Below, in pieces: positions 1 to 10,751 of a stretch of 64,000 bases of DNA. A program made the translations under genes and the position numbers. Position 1 is the stretch's first letter. Each line of letters begins with the position of its first letter. The DNA is taken from NCBI RefSeq assembly GCF_002831645.1, contig NZ_CP025117.1, forward strand, positions 2,371,001 to 2,435,000, in the 5' to 3' direction. Source of the stretch: Olleya sp. Bg11-27. GTDB lineage: Bacteria > Bacteroidota > Bacteroidia > Flavobacteriales > Flavobacteriaceae. The notes beneath the pieces are model-generated. The model made no database searches and had not been told where the DNA came from. It saw only the letters and a program-made list of their open reading frames with translations.

Positions 1-1700
1 TGTTCAATATTTTTTGCTATTGGAAAAAAAATGTCGGTATTACCGTTTTGATAAATTAGATTTTTTCTTTTTTTATTAGTTGTAATGCTTTTGTTTTTTA
101 ATATTTTATTGGGGTGATAGTTAATGTTAAGACTGTATATATAAAACCGAGCTTCTTCTGATTTCCCTTTTTTATTCATCAATAGTAATGTGTACTCTGA
201 AGGGTGAGTTAGATATAGTTTTTCAAATTTAAAAGTGTTATCTGTATTTAACTTTGTACTTGTAAATAACTCATTTGCACTAGCTACTATTGTCACTTGA
301 TAGTTCTTTGTTTTTTTTACTGCTTTATTTAATTTACCAATTAACTTAAGTCCATATTCTTTTGTAAATGGTAATTTTTGTTTGGTTCTAGCGTGATAAA
401 CAAAACTACTATTAGGTTGTGGTTTTTGAAAATATAGGTCGTGGTCTTCTGCTGTATTAAAATCTGACTCTTGATAAAGCAGGCTGTTGGTAATCTTGGA
501 TTTATAATCAAAGACGTCGCTGTCTTCGTGCAGAACACTAATGCTAATGTTTGTCGCTTTGTTGATATTAACGAGGCTTAAATCTAATGTAATGGAGTCT
601 TTGTCTTGTTTGATTATAGATGTTAAAATATCGCCTTTTTTTTCACCTTGGTTATAAAACGACCGCTCTGTTACTAATCTATTTTGACTATCAAATACAG
701 ATATGGTATTGAGTCCTTGAAATAAATCTGTTTTAATAAAATTCAAATTATATGTTAAAATGTTTTCTGATAAATTAAACGGAGCTGTAGAATTCACAAC
801 TCCTTTTTGATGAAGTACAGCATAAGTAAATTTATTGACCGTAGTCGCTAACGTTTTAGTATTGGTTCTTAATTTAAAATTAACGATATTATCTTGTTTA
901 GAGTCTGTTTTACTTAGGATGAAGCCTGTAGGATTAGCTTGCGGGAGTTGTAATTGTTGTGTTATACCGTCGATATTAAAAACAGCAACGTAATTGGAGT
1001 TGTAGTTAAAAGTTGATTTTGCAGATGTGCTATTAATGTTCTCAATTTTAGCGACTTCCTGACCTGTATTAGTGTCTACTATTTTTCCTGTTATTTGTAC
1101 TTCATTACGACTTTTAACATTAAAGTAAATTGTATTCTCGACATTATTTAGAAGAGATCCACTTTCGGGAAAAAAGGTGATAATAGTTTCTTTTTGTTCT
1201 ACATCTTCGTTCTCAATATCGTCCATTTCTTCAGAATCTAAAAAAGATAGTATTCTATTGGGATCTTTTAGGTTGTGAATTTCAATGGTGAAATTAGAGC
1301 CTTCCTTGAAGTTTTTGTTCCATTGCGTGTCTAGTTGAATGGTGTATTCTCCAGACTTAAGATCTTTAGGTAGAGCTATAGATCCTGAGGAGACTCCATT
1401 TTTTGTGTAAAACAACTTGCTAAGAACTAGTTTGTTATTGAAATCGTATAAATTAACATGAAGGTTTTTTGTGTCTAAGTTTGGTTTGTTATTTGCTTCG
1501 GTGACCACATAGGCCTTAAAAAAAACTTGTTCTTCAGTAAAGTATAAGCTTTTATTGGTGTGTAAATAAAAATTTTCAATATTGTAATTATGAAAATAAG
1601 GATTGTTTTCAATAGTTGCTAATGGGCTTTTTTTTGCAGTGTTTTGACCGTATAAAGCGTTGGAAATAATAAAAAAAATAACTCCTAGGTGATATCTCAT
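1..1700 (-). CDS. Secreted macroglobulin/plug-type protein, partial (C-terminus beyond window start)
   Basis: Reading leftward from ATG at 1700, the frame stays open for about 566 codons and runs off the window edge. It opens with a signal peptide (MRYHLGVIFFIISNALYGQ) and an MG2-like segment with YLHTNKSLYF followed by FFKAYVV. Line by line it parallels the neighbour at 1785-4154, for example DSITLDLSLVNINKATN here and DSTTLDLNLINIAKATN there, so the two are tandem paralogues. The missing end should hold the TonB-receptor-like plug region seen in the neighbour. Likely anchored or exposed at the outer membrane; substrate unknown. Both genes face left with about 84 bp between them. Confidence 0.85.
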   Translation of the reverse strand, partial: MRYHLGVIFFIISNALYGQNTAKKSPLATIENNPYFHNYNIENFYLHTNKSLYFTEEQVFFKAYVVTEANNKPNLDTKNLHVNLYDFNNKLVLSKLFYTKNGVSSGSIALPKDLKSGEYTIQLDTQWNKNFKEGSNFTIEIHNLKDPNRILSFLDSEEMDDIENEDVEQKETIITFFPESGSLLNNVENTIYFNVKSRNEVQITGKIVDTNTGQEVAKIENINSTSAKSTFNYNSNYVAVFNIDGITQQLQLPQANPTGFILSKTDSKQDNIVNFKLRTNTKTLATTVNKFTYAVLHQKGVVNSTAPFNLSENILTYNLNFIKTDLFQGLNTISVFDSQNRLVTERSFYNQGEKKGDILTSIIKQDKDSITLDLSLVNINKATNISISVLHEDSDVFDYKSKITNSLLYQESDFNTAEDHDLYFQKPQPNSSFVYHARTKQKLPFTKEYGLKLIGKLNKAVKKTKNYQVTIVASANELFTSTKLNTDNTFKFEKLYLTHPSEYTLLLMNKKGKSEEARFYIYSLNINYHPNKILKNKSITTNKKRKNLIYQNGNTDIFFPIAKNIE

Positions 1701-1784
1701 GTTTGGTTTGGCTTTGATAGGAAGTATTCTATCAAAGCCTATGCCAAAGAATAGTAAAAAGTTATTTTTTAAAGGTGATTTTGT

Positions 1785-4154
1785 TTACAATTCTACTACC
1801 TTATATATTAATTCTCCATCAAGGCTAATGCCATTGATAATAAGTTTTACATGTTCTCCTTCAGGTTTTTTTATTTTAATAATATTTGTTGTGTTCGGAT
1901 TTAAGGTTACATCAGGAAGCCAATCAATAGTGCTAAATGCATTTTCGGATGTTTTATTATCATAAAACAAATTACTATTGTCCAGTTGTTTTTGGTTAAA
2001 GGTATAACCGTTAGTTGTTTTGTGATTTTTAGAGATATAATTTTTACCAGTGATTGATTTACCTTTTCTAGTAATTAAATGAATTATTCCATTTTGACGT
2101 ATTGTTCCGTTTCCTACTCCAGACAGGTTTACAGATACTAATTCAAAATCTGTTATAGGTCTCTGTGAATTTTGAAGTCCACCCAAATATTCTTGAGTAA
2201 TAAATATATTATCAATTGATATATCAATTAAATTCTCTGGTTTAAAATTTCCACCAGCTCTTCTAGTGTATACTTCTACTGTTCCTGATCTACCCCTTGT
2301 TCTTACACTTATACCTTGAAGTGTACTTAAATATTGTTCAAGTGTTCTAGTCTCTTTTTCAGAATCAATTAAGTACTCTCTTGAAAAACCAGCATTCATT
2401 GCTAAAAATGGATTTTCCCTTTTAATTTCTTTTATTCTTTTTTTTTGTTTATTTATAACATCATCTAAAACAACTTCGTCTAATGCTTCAACATTTTCTG
2501 AGATAAAAGTAGGGGTATTAAATTCTGTTTGTTTGTAGGCTATTTTTGTTTCTCTCGGTTTTATAAAATTATTTTTAGATTTATTATTTTGTAATGTATT
2601 AAAAGCTTTGTAGTCTGTAGTAATATTATAAACATAAAAACGAGATTCTAATGACATTCCTTTTTTGTTGAGTAATATCAATGAATACTCAGAAGGATGT
2701 GTTAAATATAATTTTTCGAATGTAAATTTTTTGTCTGCATTTAATTCGGTAAGTGCAAAAATAGCATTGGTGTTCGAGTTTAAAGCTACTTTATAGTTCT
2801 TTGGTTGCTTTAATGAGCCGTTAAGTTGTCCTATTAGTTTAACACCATACTCTTTATTAAAATGTAGTTCTTGATTGTTTTTTGATTGATAAACAAAACT
2901 ATTATTTAGATTTTGCTGTTGGAAATAAAGATCTGTGCTTTGTGGGGTATTAAAATTTGAGTCTTGATACAGTAGGGTGCTAGTTATATTAGAATTATCG
3001 TCAATTACTTGGCTGTCTTGATGCATGACGCTAATACTAATATTAGTGGCTTTAGCGATATTTATCAAGTTTAAATCTAATGTTGTTGAATCTTTAGTTT
3101 CTGTGATTACTTTTGCTAAAATATCTGTTTTCTTTTTGTCTGTGTAGAAAAAAGAGCGTTCTATTATTAGTTTGTCTTGATCGTCAAATACAGAAATTGT
3201 GTTTAACCCAGGAAATAAATCTGATTTTAAAATGTTGAAATTATAGTTTAATATATTTTCAGTTAGATTAAAAGAAGCCTTGGTTTTTATAGTTCCTTTT
3301 TTGTGAAGAACGGCATATATAAATTTTTGGTTTTTTATAGTTTCTTTATTTGTGCTTAATTGAAAATTAAGAACATCTTTTTTGTTTGTTTTTGTTTTAT
3401 AAAGGACAAAGCCGGTTTTATTACCTTCGGGTATAATTATTTCTTCTTTTTTATCATTTATATTGAAAATAGCTGTTAGTTCAGAATCGTAAAAAAAAGT
3501 GCTTTTTGCGTAATCGTTATTTATAGCATATATTTTGGCAATCCTGCGCCCTGTTTTTGTTTCTACTATTTTACCAATAGGTTCTTCTGGGTTATCACTT
3601 TTCACCTTAAAATAAATAACATTTTCGTTGTTTTTTATTAGGGATCCACTTTCAGGATAGAATGTAATAGGTTCGTTTGTTGTTTCAATAGAGTTAGTGG
3701 TAGAGATTTTATATTCAGGTTCTTCTATGTTGTTTACTATTATGTTGAAATTGGAGCCTGGCTTAAAATTTCTGTTCCATTGCGTTCCTAGTTGTAAGGT
3801 GTATTGTCCAGATTTTAAGTTTAAAGGTAATTTTATAGAGCCAAAAGTATTACCGTTTTCAACATGGAATAATTGACTAGAAATTAATTTGTTTTCAAAA
3901 TCATAAAGATTGATATGAAGATTTTTGGTTTCCATATTAGGAGTGTTGTCTAATTCATTGACTACATAAGCTTTGAAAAAGATGTTTTCTCCTGTAAAAT
4001 AAACAGCTTTGTTGGTGTGTAGATAAAAATTTTCAATGTCGTATTTGTGAAAAAAAACATTCTTATTAATGTGGTCTACTAAATTATTTTGGTCTACTTG
4101 AGAAAAAGAAAGTATGCTAATTAGTAGTGTGGTAATCAGAGAAATGTAGCGCAT
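1785..4154 (-). CDS. Secreted macroglobulin-like protein with TonB-receptor plug domain, no barrel
   Basis: About 789 residues from the ATG at 4154. A longer frame from a TTG at 4202 exists, but it would begin inside the terminator of the upstream gene, whereas 4154 gives a proper signal peptide (MRYISLITTLLISILSFSQ). The N-terminal part carries an MG2/alpha-macroglobulin-like stretch (YLHTNKAVYFTGENIFFKA); the last 200 residues look like a TonB-dependent receptor plug (LDEVVL, then VRTRGRSGTVEVYTRR and IHLITRKGKS) but no beta-barrel follows. Such barrel-less proteins are known in flavobacteria without an assigned function. Paralogue of the partial gene at 1-1700. Confidence 0.85.
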   Translation of the reverse strand: MRYISLITTLLISILSFSQVDQNNLVDHINKNVFFHKYDIENFYLHTNKAVYFTGENIFFKAYVVNELDNTPNMETKNLHINLYDFENKLISSQLFHVENGNTFGSIKLPLNLKSGQYTLQLGTQWNRNFKPGSNFNIIVNNIEEPEYKISTTNSIETTNEPITFYPESGSLIKNNENVIYFKVKSDNPEEPIGKIVETKTGRRIAKIYAINNDYAKSTFFYDSELTAIFNINDKKEEIIIPEGNKTGFVLYKTKTNKKDVLNFQLSTNKETIKNQKFIYAVLHKKGTIKTKASFNLTENILNYNFNILKSDLFPGLNTISVFDDQDKLIIERSFFYTDKKKTDILAKVITETKDSTTLDLNLINIAKATNISISVMHQDSQVIDDNSNITSTLLYQDSNFNTPQSTDLYFQQQNLNNSFVYQSKNNQELHFNKEYGVKLIGQLNGSLKQPKNYKVALNSNTNAIFALTELNADKKFTFEKLYLTHPSEYSLILLNKKGMSLESRFYVYNITTDYKAFNTLQNNKSKNNFIKPRETKIAYKQTEFNTPTFISENVEALDEVVLDDVINKQKKRIKEIKRENPFLAMNAGFSREYLIDSEKETRTLEQYLSTLQGISVRTRGRSGTVEVYTRRAGGNFKPENLIDISIDNIFITQEYLGGLQNSQRPITDFELVSVNLSGVGNGTIRQNGIIHLITRKGKSITGKNYISKNHKTTNGYTFNQKQLDNSNLFYDNKTSENAFSTIDWLPDVTLNPNTTNIIKIKKPEGEHVKLIINGISLDGELIYKVVEL

Positions 4155-4206
4155 ATTGGGATGTATTAGGCTTAAATTTAGTCTAATAAATCGACTAATC
4201 AAAAAA

Positions 4207-4230
4207 AACTCTCAAAATTCTTTGAGAGTT
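4207..4230 (-). terminator. Rho-independent terminator after the 4252-5433 gene
   Basis: Inverted repeat ACTCTCAAA / TTTGAGAGT with a 4-nt loop and A/T runs on both sides, so it could work in both directions. It ends the transcript of the lipoprotein gene and separates it from the plug-protein gene starting at 4154. Confidence 0.8.
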
Positions 4231-4251
4231 TTTTTGATATTAAATTAAACT

Positions 4252-5433
4252 TTAATTTCTAAAACGATACCTAGTTATAATATCTTTTAGTTTATATTTT
4301 AAATCTTCACCAGTATCATAAACCATTTGTTCGTTACTGGGGAAGGGGATTTGTCTGTTTCTCAGTAATTGAATATCTTCATCTAGTAAAGCTCTTTGGT
4401 CGCCTTTTGCAGATCCAAAAATGTTTTCAAAGATAAACTCACTGTCTATTGGAAAATTATCTAAGATTTGATTCTGTTTTAAATCGGTGTAAACTACTCT
4501 GGCAACAACTTGTGTTGATTTTATTTGGCTTACTTCTAAAAATCTAGCTCTTATATTTACAATTTTATCTTGCTTAATATCATTACCTAAACTATCTTTT
4601 TTTACATTCCCATTAGTATCTAATGCATATTCCCAACCATCGACAATGTCTTTTTGACGTAGTAGCTCTCTTTCAGTAACATGTTCTGGAGAGATATTAA
4701 TACGTTGTAGTTGTAATTTCATGGTGTAGTCATAATCAATATTTGTATCAGAGCTTGCGTGGTAAGCTGTCCAAAATTGATCTAATCCATAGGTGTCAAA
4801 ATTCAATAAATCAGATTCTAAGCGTTTTGGTATAATTTGACGCGTTTGGTTTTCAATAGTTACCAATACAAAATCGGTTCCGTTAAAATGAGCATCATTC
4901 ATTAATAGCCTAATGTCTTTGTAATTAGGGTTAATATTTTCTATTTCATTTAATAAAGTATAAGCTTCACGATTATAAAACTTGTCGTTAGTTTGGATTA
5001 ATTGTAAAGCTTGCGTGTATTTATAGTCTGATACTTTAGCTCTGTAATTTACAATCTGATCACTATAGTCACTAAACTTAAGCTTTAAAGTCTTCCTTCC
5101 AATTTTTAAAGGCAATACACGTTTAATGGCATTTTGTCTTTGCTCTAAATTAAGATAGGTCGCGTAAATGGTTTCAAATAACTCAGGATTACCATCTTTG
5201 GTTAAGTGGTTTATAGTATTATTATCATCTTCTACAACTTTATAAAAGGCTTCTTCAAGCAGTATAACATAGTCTTGTTTACGCTTTTTGTCTTTATTGT
5301 TCTCTAATTTTTTTAAAGCATTGGTTATTGCCAAATCGTAATTACCAGTATTTAATTGTTTTTCGATTTGTTTTCTTCCAACACAAGATGTTAATACTAG
5401 AAGGAGTAGTGTAATAAGTGTAAAGTTTCTCAT
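4252..5433 (-). CDS. Lipoprotein of unknown function
   Basis: 393 residues. The N-terminus has a lipobox (LLVLTSCVG, Cys at about 17), so a mature protein anchored by lipid in the periplasm or outer membrane is expected. The next 120 residues are helical and resemble tetratricopeptide-like packing (KQLNTGNYDLAITNALKKL). The rest is a soluble domain of mixed composition ending in basic residues. I do not recognise the family beyond its being typical of flavobacterial lipoproteins. It stands alone between two terminators. Confidence 0.8.
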   Translation of the reverse strand: MRNFTLITLLLLVLTSCVGRKQIEKQLNTGNYDLAITNALKKLENNKDKKRKQDYVILLEEAFYKVVEDDNNTINHLTKDGNPELFETIYATYLNLEQRQNAIKRVLPLKIGRKTLKLKFSDYSDQIVNYRAKVSDYKYTQALQLIQTNDKFYNREAYTLLNEIENINPNYKDIRLLMNDAHFNGTDFVLVTIENQTRQIIPKRLESDLLNFDTYGLDQFWTAYHASSDTNIDYDYTMKLQLQRINISPEHVTERELLRQKDIVDGWEYALDTNGNVKKDSLGNDIKQDKIVNIRARFLEVSQIKSTQVVARVVYTDLKQNQILDNFPIDSEFIFENIFGSAKGDQRALLDEDIQLLRNRQIPFPSNEQMVYDTGEDLKYKLKDIITRYRFRN

Positions 5434-5498
5434 GTTTTTGGGATTTATTTGGTTTTTGTTATAAAGAAAGCCAATTAGCGTGCCAAACCAAAAAAGAA

Positions 5499-5526
5499 AA
5501 CCCTTAAATTTTTAAATTTAAGGGTT
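5499..5526 (-). terminator. Rho-independent terminator of fahA
   Basis: Perfect 13-bp inverted repeat AACCCTTAAATTT / AAATTTAAGGGTT with a 2-nt loop. On the minus strand it is followed by TTTTCTTTTTT, so it terminates leftward transcription from fahA. Confidence 0.85.
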
Positions 5527-5550
5527 AACTAACTGTTATGTAGTGTTTTG

Positions 5551-6843
5551 TTATTTGTTTTTTTTGGGTTGAAATATTGGTAAAAGCTTCGTTTTAACTT
5601 CTCCAAACCCAATTCTAGTACCTTCTTTTTCGCAATAGCCTCTCATGATAACCGTATCGTTATCATTGATAAACTTACGTTCCGTACCATCTTTCATTTT
5701 AACAGGTTTTTCACCTCTCCAAGATAATTCTAACATAGAGCCGTAACTGTCAGGTGTTGGACCAGAGATAGTACCACTACCCATCATGTCTCCACTATTA
5801 ATTGGACAGCCGTTTACAGTATGATGCGCCAATTGCTGCGACATACTCCAATACATGTTTTTAAAGTTAGATTTAGTAACGACCGTTTCTTTAGCCTTTT
5901 CTGGCTGTATAGCAACTTCTAAGTTAATATCGTAACTTTTTTTACCAGACTGTTGTAGATATGGTAATTGTTTTTTTAATGGTTTAGGGCTGTCTGTTTT
6001 AAATGGTTGTAAAGCATCTAAAGTTACAATCCAAGGAGAAATTGAGGATGCAAAGTTTTTAGCTAAAAACGGTCCTAATGGTACATATTCCCATTTTTGG
6101 ATATCACGAGCAGACCAATCATTAAATAAGACTAATCCAAAGATGTATTCTTCAGCTTCGTTAACAGGTATTGGTTCTCCTAAATCGTTAGCATCTGTAG
6201 TTATAAATGCCATTTCTAATTCAAAATCGACTAATTTACTTGGCCCAAAAACAGGCTCTGTTGCTCCAGCAGGTAGCGTTTGACCTTGTGGTCTGTGTAC
6301 AGGGATTCCAGAAGGAATGATAGAACTACTTCTACCATGGTAACCTACAGGTATATGCAGCCAGTTTGGTAATAATGCATTATCTGGATCTCTAAACATG
6401 GTTCCAACATTGGTTGCATGTTCTATACTAGAGTAAAAATCAGTATAATCTCCAATTTGAACTGGTAATTGCATTTCTATTTCGTCCAAACGGAATAAAA
6501 CAATTTCTTTATGTTTTAGGTTATTGGTCAATGCGTCATTTTCTACATCAAAAATTTCGGCAATTCTGTTTCTAACCAAACGCCACGTTTTACGTCCATC
6601 TGCGATAAAATCGTTTAGTGTGTCTTGAAGAAAAATATCTTCAGTTAACGGGATACCTTCAAAATAACCTAATTGGTGTAAAGCACCTAAGTCAATTGCT
6701 GTATCTCCAATACGTGTTCCAATAGTAATTATGTCATCTCTAGTTAAGAAAACACCAAAAGGAATATTTTGGATTGGGAAGTCCGAATTTTTATCGACGT
6801 GTAACCATGATTTTCTGTCTGGATTATTAGCTGATAATGGCAT
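5551..6843 (-). CDS. fahA: Fumarylacetoacetase
   Basis: 430 residues, the normal length for the family. Last step of tyrosine and homogentisate breakdown: hydrolysis of fumarylacetoacetate to fumarate and acetoacetate, in the cytoplasm. The N-terminal FAH domain (SWLHVDKNSDFPIQNIPFGV) and the catalytic fold are both present, with FYSSIEHATNVG, LPVGYHGR-like HIPVGYHGRSSS, FELEMAFI (metal ligands), LFNDWSARDIQKWEY and GDMMGSGTISG. Transcribed away from glyA across a shared 144-bp promoter region and followed by its own terminator. No other tyrosine-catabolic gene is next to it. Confidence 0.96.
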   Translation of the reverse strand: MPLSANNPDRKSWLHVDKNSDFPIQNIPFGVFLTRDDIITIGTRIGDTAIDLGALHQLGYFEGIPLTEDIFLQDTLNDFIADGRKTWRLVRNRIAEIFDVENDALTNNLKHKEIVLFRLDEIEMQLPVQIGDYTDFYSSIEHATNVGTMFRDPDNALLPNWLHIPVGYHGRSSSIIPSGIPVHRPQGQTLPAGATEPVFGPSKLVDFELEMAFITTDANDLGEPIPVNEAEEYIFGLVLFNDWSARDIQKWEYVPLGPFLAKNFASSISPWIVTLDALQPFKTDSPKPLKKQLPYLQQSGKKSYDINLEVAIQPEKAKETVVTKSNFKNMYWSMSQQLAHHTVNGCPINSGDMMGSGTISGPTPDSYGSMLELSWRGEKPVKMKDGTERKFINDNDTVIMRGYCEKEGTRIGFGEVKTKLLPIFQPKKNK

Positions 6844-6987
6844 ATGTATAATTGTTGATTTGTTGTTTATAAATTCTAAGTAAATATATGTTTTTTCAAT
6901 TATTTACAATGGTTATTTGTTATTTTTGATAAATATTTAACGATAAAACATTTTTCGCTTAAGCGGAAATAACAAAAACACATAACT

Positions 6988-8262
6988 ATGCTACGTGACG
7001 AACAGATTTTTGAATTGATTCAAGCCGAAAAAGAACGCCAACTAAATGGTATAGAACTAATTGCCTCAGAAAACTTTGTCAGTGACCAAGTTATGGAAGC
7101 AGCAGGATCTGTACTGACCAATAAATACGCAGAAGGGTATCCTGGGAAGCGTTATTATGGTGGATGTGAAGTAGTTGATGAGGTAGAACAGATAGCAATT
7201 GATCGTGCTAAAACATTATTTGGAGCTGAGTATGCTAACGTGCAACCGCACTCTGGAAGTCAGGCAAATACAGCAGTTTATCATGCCATATTACAACCGG
7301 GAGATAAAATTTTAGGATTTGATTTGTCTCATGGAGGACATTTAACGCACGGTTCTCCAGTTAACTTTTCAGGTAAATTATACAATCCTGTATTTTACGG
7401 GGTAGAGCAAGAAACAGGGGTTTTAAATTATGATAAAATTCAAGAAATCGCAACTAAAGAACAGCCTAAATTAATTATTGCAGGAGCGTCTGCATATTCT
7501 AGAGATATAGATTTTAAACGTTTTAGAGCAATAGCTGATAGTGTTGGTGCTTTATTACTTGCAGATATCTCTCATCCTGCAGGATTAATTGCCAAAGGAA
7601 TTTTAAACGATCCAATGCCACATTGCCATATTGTAACCACTACAACGCACAAAACGTTACGTGGTCCAAGAGGAGGAATGATATTAATGGGTAAAGATTT
7701 TGATAACCCATTTGGTATTAAACTTAAAAACGGAAATTTACGTAAAATGTCTTCACTTTTAGATTCTGGCGTATTCCCAGGAAATCAAGGTGGGCCTTTA
7801 GAGCATATTATTGCAGCGAAAGCGATTGCTTTTGGCGAAGCATTGACAGACGAGTTTCTTAACTATATGTTACAAGTAAAGAAAAATGCATCGGCAATGG
7901 CAGACGCATTTGTAAAACGTGGTTACAAAATTATTTCTGGAGGTACAGATAACCACATGATGTTAATTGATTTACGTAATAAAAACATTACCGGTAAGGA
8001 TGCCGAAAAAGCTTTAGTAAAAGCGGATATTACAGTAAATAAAAATATGGTGCCCTTTGATGATAAATCACCATTTGTAACATCAGGAATTAGAATTGGT
8101 ACAGCTGCGATTACAACAAGAGGTTTAAAAGAAAACGAAATGGAAGCTATTGTCGAGTTAATCGATCAAGTACTAATGAATCATGAAAATGAGGAGTTAT
8201 TAGAAGAAATAGCAATAAAAGTTAATGCAATGATGAGTGAGTTACCGTTGTTTGTAGCTTAA
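6988..8262 (+). CDS. glyA: Serine hydroxymethyltransferase
   Basis: 424 residues, full length. Interconverts serine and glycine with tetrahydrofolate, the main source of one-carbon units. The pyridoxal-phosphate lysine is K222 in [14 protein letters not shown]; other family signatures are [25 protein letters not shown] and [13 protein letters not shown] at 6988 begins [12 protein letters not shown] strong terminator lies 35 bp downstream and the tandem repeat array begins after it. Upstream is a GC-richer palindrome around CGCTTAAGCG (about 6957-6966). Confidence 0.97.
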   Translation: MLRDEQIFELIQAEKERQLNGIELIASENFVSDQVMEAAGSVLTNKYAEGYPGKRYYGGCEVVDEVEQIAIDRAKTLFGAEYANVQPHSGSQANTAVYHAILQPGDKILGFDLSHGGHLTHGSPVNFSGKLYNPVFYGVEQETGVLNYDKIQEIATKEQPKLIIAGASAYSRDIDFKRFRAIADSVGALLLADISHPAGLIAKGILNDPMPHCHIVTTTTHKTLRGPRGGMILMGKDFDNPFGIKLKNGNLRKMSSLLDSGVFPGNQGGPLEHIIAAKAIAFGEALTDEFLNYMLQVKKNASAMADAFVKRGYKIISGGTDNHMMLIDLRNKNITGKDAEKALVKADITVNKNMVPFDDKSPFVTSGIRIGTAAITTRGLKENEMEAIVELIDQVLMNHENEELLEEIAIKVNAMMSELPLFVA

Positions 8263-8296
8263 TCTATTATAAAATAATTTTTCGTTTTCGCGGAAT

Positions 8297-8325
8297 AAAA
8301 GCCTGCTATATTTTAGCAGGCTTTT
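8297..8325 (+). terminator. Rho-independent terminator of glyA
   Basis: AAAAGCCTGCTA / TAGCAGGCTTTT, 12 perfect pairs with a 5-nt loop and a T run that continues past the stem. Confidence 0.9.
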
Positions 8326-8363
8326 TTGTTTTGTAGTTTTTATTTTTATGGAGTGTAACAAAA

Positions 8364-10742
8364 AAAAGTTTTCGATACACACCTCCTTCGTCGCCGCACT
8401 CGAACGGACGTGGTGTGCTCACTCAATAGAAAAGTTAAGGATTATTTAGATCAAAAACTCAAAGAATTAGCAAACAAAATATATCATCATGTAATGCTCT
8501 CCGCTTTATTTCAAAGAGGAGAATGAATTTTGATTTCCATAAAAAGAAATCAAAAGAAAGGGGCGTTCTATTATTCTATATCCGTTTCAACCCCTGTAGT
8601 TTAAAAAGCAGTTAAAAATGACATGAAGATAAAAAAGTTTTCGATACACACCTCCTTCGTCGCCAAACTCGAACTGACGTGATGTGCTCACTCAATATAA
8701 AAGTTTAGGATTATTTAGATCAATACTTCAAAGGTAAATAGCAAACAAAACATATCATCATGTAATGCTCTCCTCTTTAATTTCAAAGAGGAGAATGAAT
8801 TTTGATTTCCATAAAAGGAAATCAAAAGAAAGAGGAGTTCTGTTGTTCTAATATCCGCATCAAAATCTGTAGTTTAAGAAGCAGTTAAAAATGACATGAA
8901 GATAAAAAACAAAAATTCTCGATACACACCTCCTTCGTCGCCGCACTCGAAGTGACGATTTGTACTCACTCAATAGAAAAGTTAAGGATTTATTTAGATC
9001 AATACTTCAAAGGTAATTAGCAACTAAAACATATCATTATGTAATGCTCTCCGCTTTATTTCAAAGAGGAGAATGAATTTTGATTTCCATAAAAAGAAAT
9101 CAAAAGAAAGAGGCGTTCTATTATTCTATATCCGTATCAACCCCTGTAGTTTAAGAAGTAGTTAAAAATGGCATGAAGATAAAAGTTCTCGATACAAGTC
9201 TCCTTCGTCGCCAAACTCGAACTGACGTGATGTGCTCACTCAATATAAAAGTTTAGGATTATTTAGATCAATACTTCAAAGGTAAATAGCTAACAAAACA
9301 TATCATCATGTAATGCTCTCCTCTTTAATTTCAAAGAGGAGAATGAATTTTGATTTCCATAAAAAGAAATCAAAAGAAAGAGGAGTTCTATTATTCTATA
9401 TCTACATCAAATTCTGTAGTTTAAGAAGCGGTTAAAAATGACATGAAGATAAAAAAGTTCTCGATACACGTCTCCTTCGTCGTCGCACTCGAACTGACGT
9501 GGTGTGCTCACTCAATACAAATACTAATGGAATAGTTGTACCAATACTTCAAAGAATTAGCAACTAAAACATATCATCATGTAATGCTCTCCGCTTTATT
9601 TCAAAGAGGAGAATGAATTTTGATTTCCCTAAAAGGAAATCAAAAGAAAGAGGAGTTCTATTATTCTATATCTACATCAAATTCTGTAGTTTAAGAAGCG
9701 GTTAAAAATAACATGAAGATAAAAAAGTTCTCGATACACGTCTCCTTCGTCGTCGCACTCGAACTGACGTGGTGTGCTCACTCAATACAAATACTAATGG
9801 AATAGTTGTACCAATACTTCAAAGAATTAGCAACTAAAACATATCATCATGTAATGCTCTCCGCTTTATTTCAAAGAGGAGAATGAATTTTGATTTCCCT
9901 AAAAGGAAATCAAAAGAAAGAGGAGTTCTGTTGTTCTAATATCCGCATCAAATCCTGTAGTTTAAAAAGTAGTTAAAAATGGCATGAAGATAAAAAACAA
10001 AAGTTCTCGATACACGTCTCCTTCGTCGCCAAACTCGAACTGACGTGATGTGCTCACTCAATACAAAAGTTAAAGATTATTTAGATCAATACTTCAAAGA
10101 ATTAGCAACTAAAACATATCATCATGTAATGTTCTCCGCTTTATTTCAAAGAGGAGAATGAATTTTTATTTCCCTAAAAGGAAATCAAAAGAAAGAGGAG
10201 TTCTATTATTCTATATCCGCATCAAATCCTGTAGTTTAAGAAGCAGTTATAAATGACATGAAGATAAAAAAGTTTTCGATACACGTCTCCTTTGTCGACG
10301 CACTCGAATTGACGATATGTGCTCACTCAATACAAATACTAATGGAATAGTTGTACCAATACTTCAAAGAATTAGCAAACAAAACATATCATTATTTGAC
10401 ACTCTCCTCTTTAATTTCAAAGAGGAGAATGAATTTTGATTTCCATAAAAAGAAATCAAAAGAAAGAGGAGTTCTATTATTCTATATCCGCATCAAATCC
10501 TGTAGTTTAAGAAGCAGTTAAAAATGACATGAAGATAAAAAAGTTCTCGATACACGTCTCCTTTGTCGACGCACTCGAATTGACGATATGTGCTCACTCA
10601 ATACAAATACTAATGGAATAGTTGTACCAATACTTCAAAGAATTAGGAACTAAAACATATCATCATGTAATGCTCTCCGCTTTATTTCAAAGAGGAGAAT
10701 GAATTTTGATTTCCATAAAAGGAAATCAAAAGAAAGAGGCGT
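8364..10742. repeat. Tandem array of nine ~270-bp repeats, no gene
   Basis: Nine head-to-tail units fill the whole space between glyA and the gene ending at 10752. The landmark TCGATAC recurs at 8372, 8641, 8919, 9189, 9461, 9731, 10007, 10276 and 10547, giving periods of 269-278 bp. Each unit has the same parts in order: a GC-richer block from CTCGATACA to GACG..TGTGCTCACTCAAT; a block containing AACATATCATCATGTAATG; an inverted repeat TCTCCTCTTT / AAAGAGGAGA (one pair broken in units with TCTCCGCTTT); a second hairpin GATTTC / GAAATC followed by AAAAGAAAGAGG; and a tail ending near ACATGAAGAT. The last unit stops at the hairpin. No frame is open across a unit. Units differ by scattered substitutions, so the array is not brand new. 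A satellite of REP-like elements or an RNA-encoding array are both possible. Confidence 0.9.
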
Positions 10743-10751
10743 TTTTATATA

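Noticed and set aside
1699-1965. Rightward reading frame of 88 codons between the two paralogues
   Set aside because: It is antisense to the start and end of two clear leftward genes and has no promoter or family features.
4155-4202. TTG start at 4202 for the plug protein
   Set aside because: It would lie against the terminator hairpin and would bury the signal peptide behind 16 residues.
8364-10742. CRISPR array
   Set aside because: Units are about 270 bp and similar over their full length; there are no short repeats with unique spacers and no cas genes.
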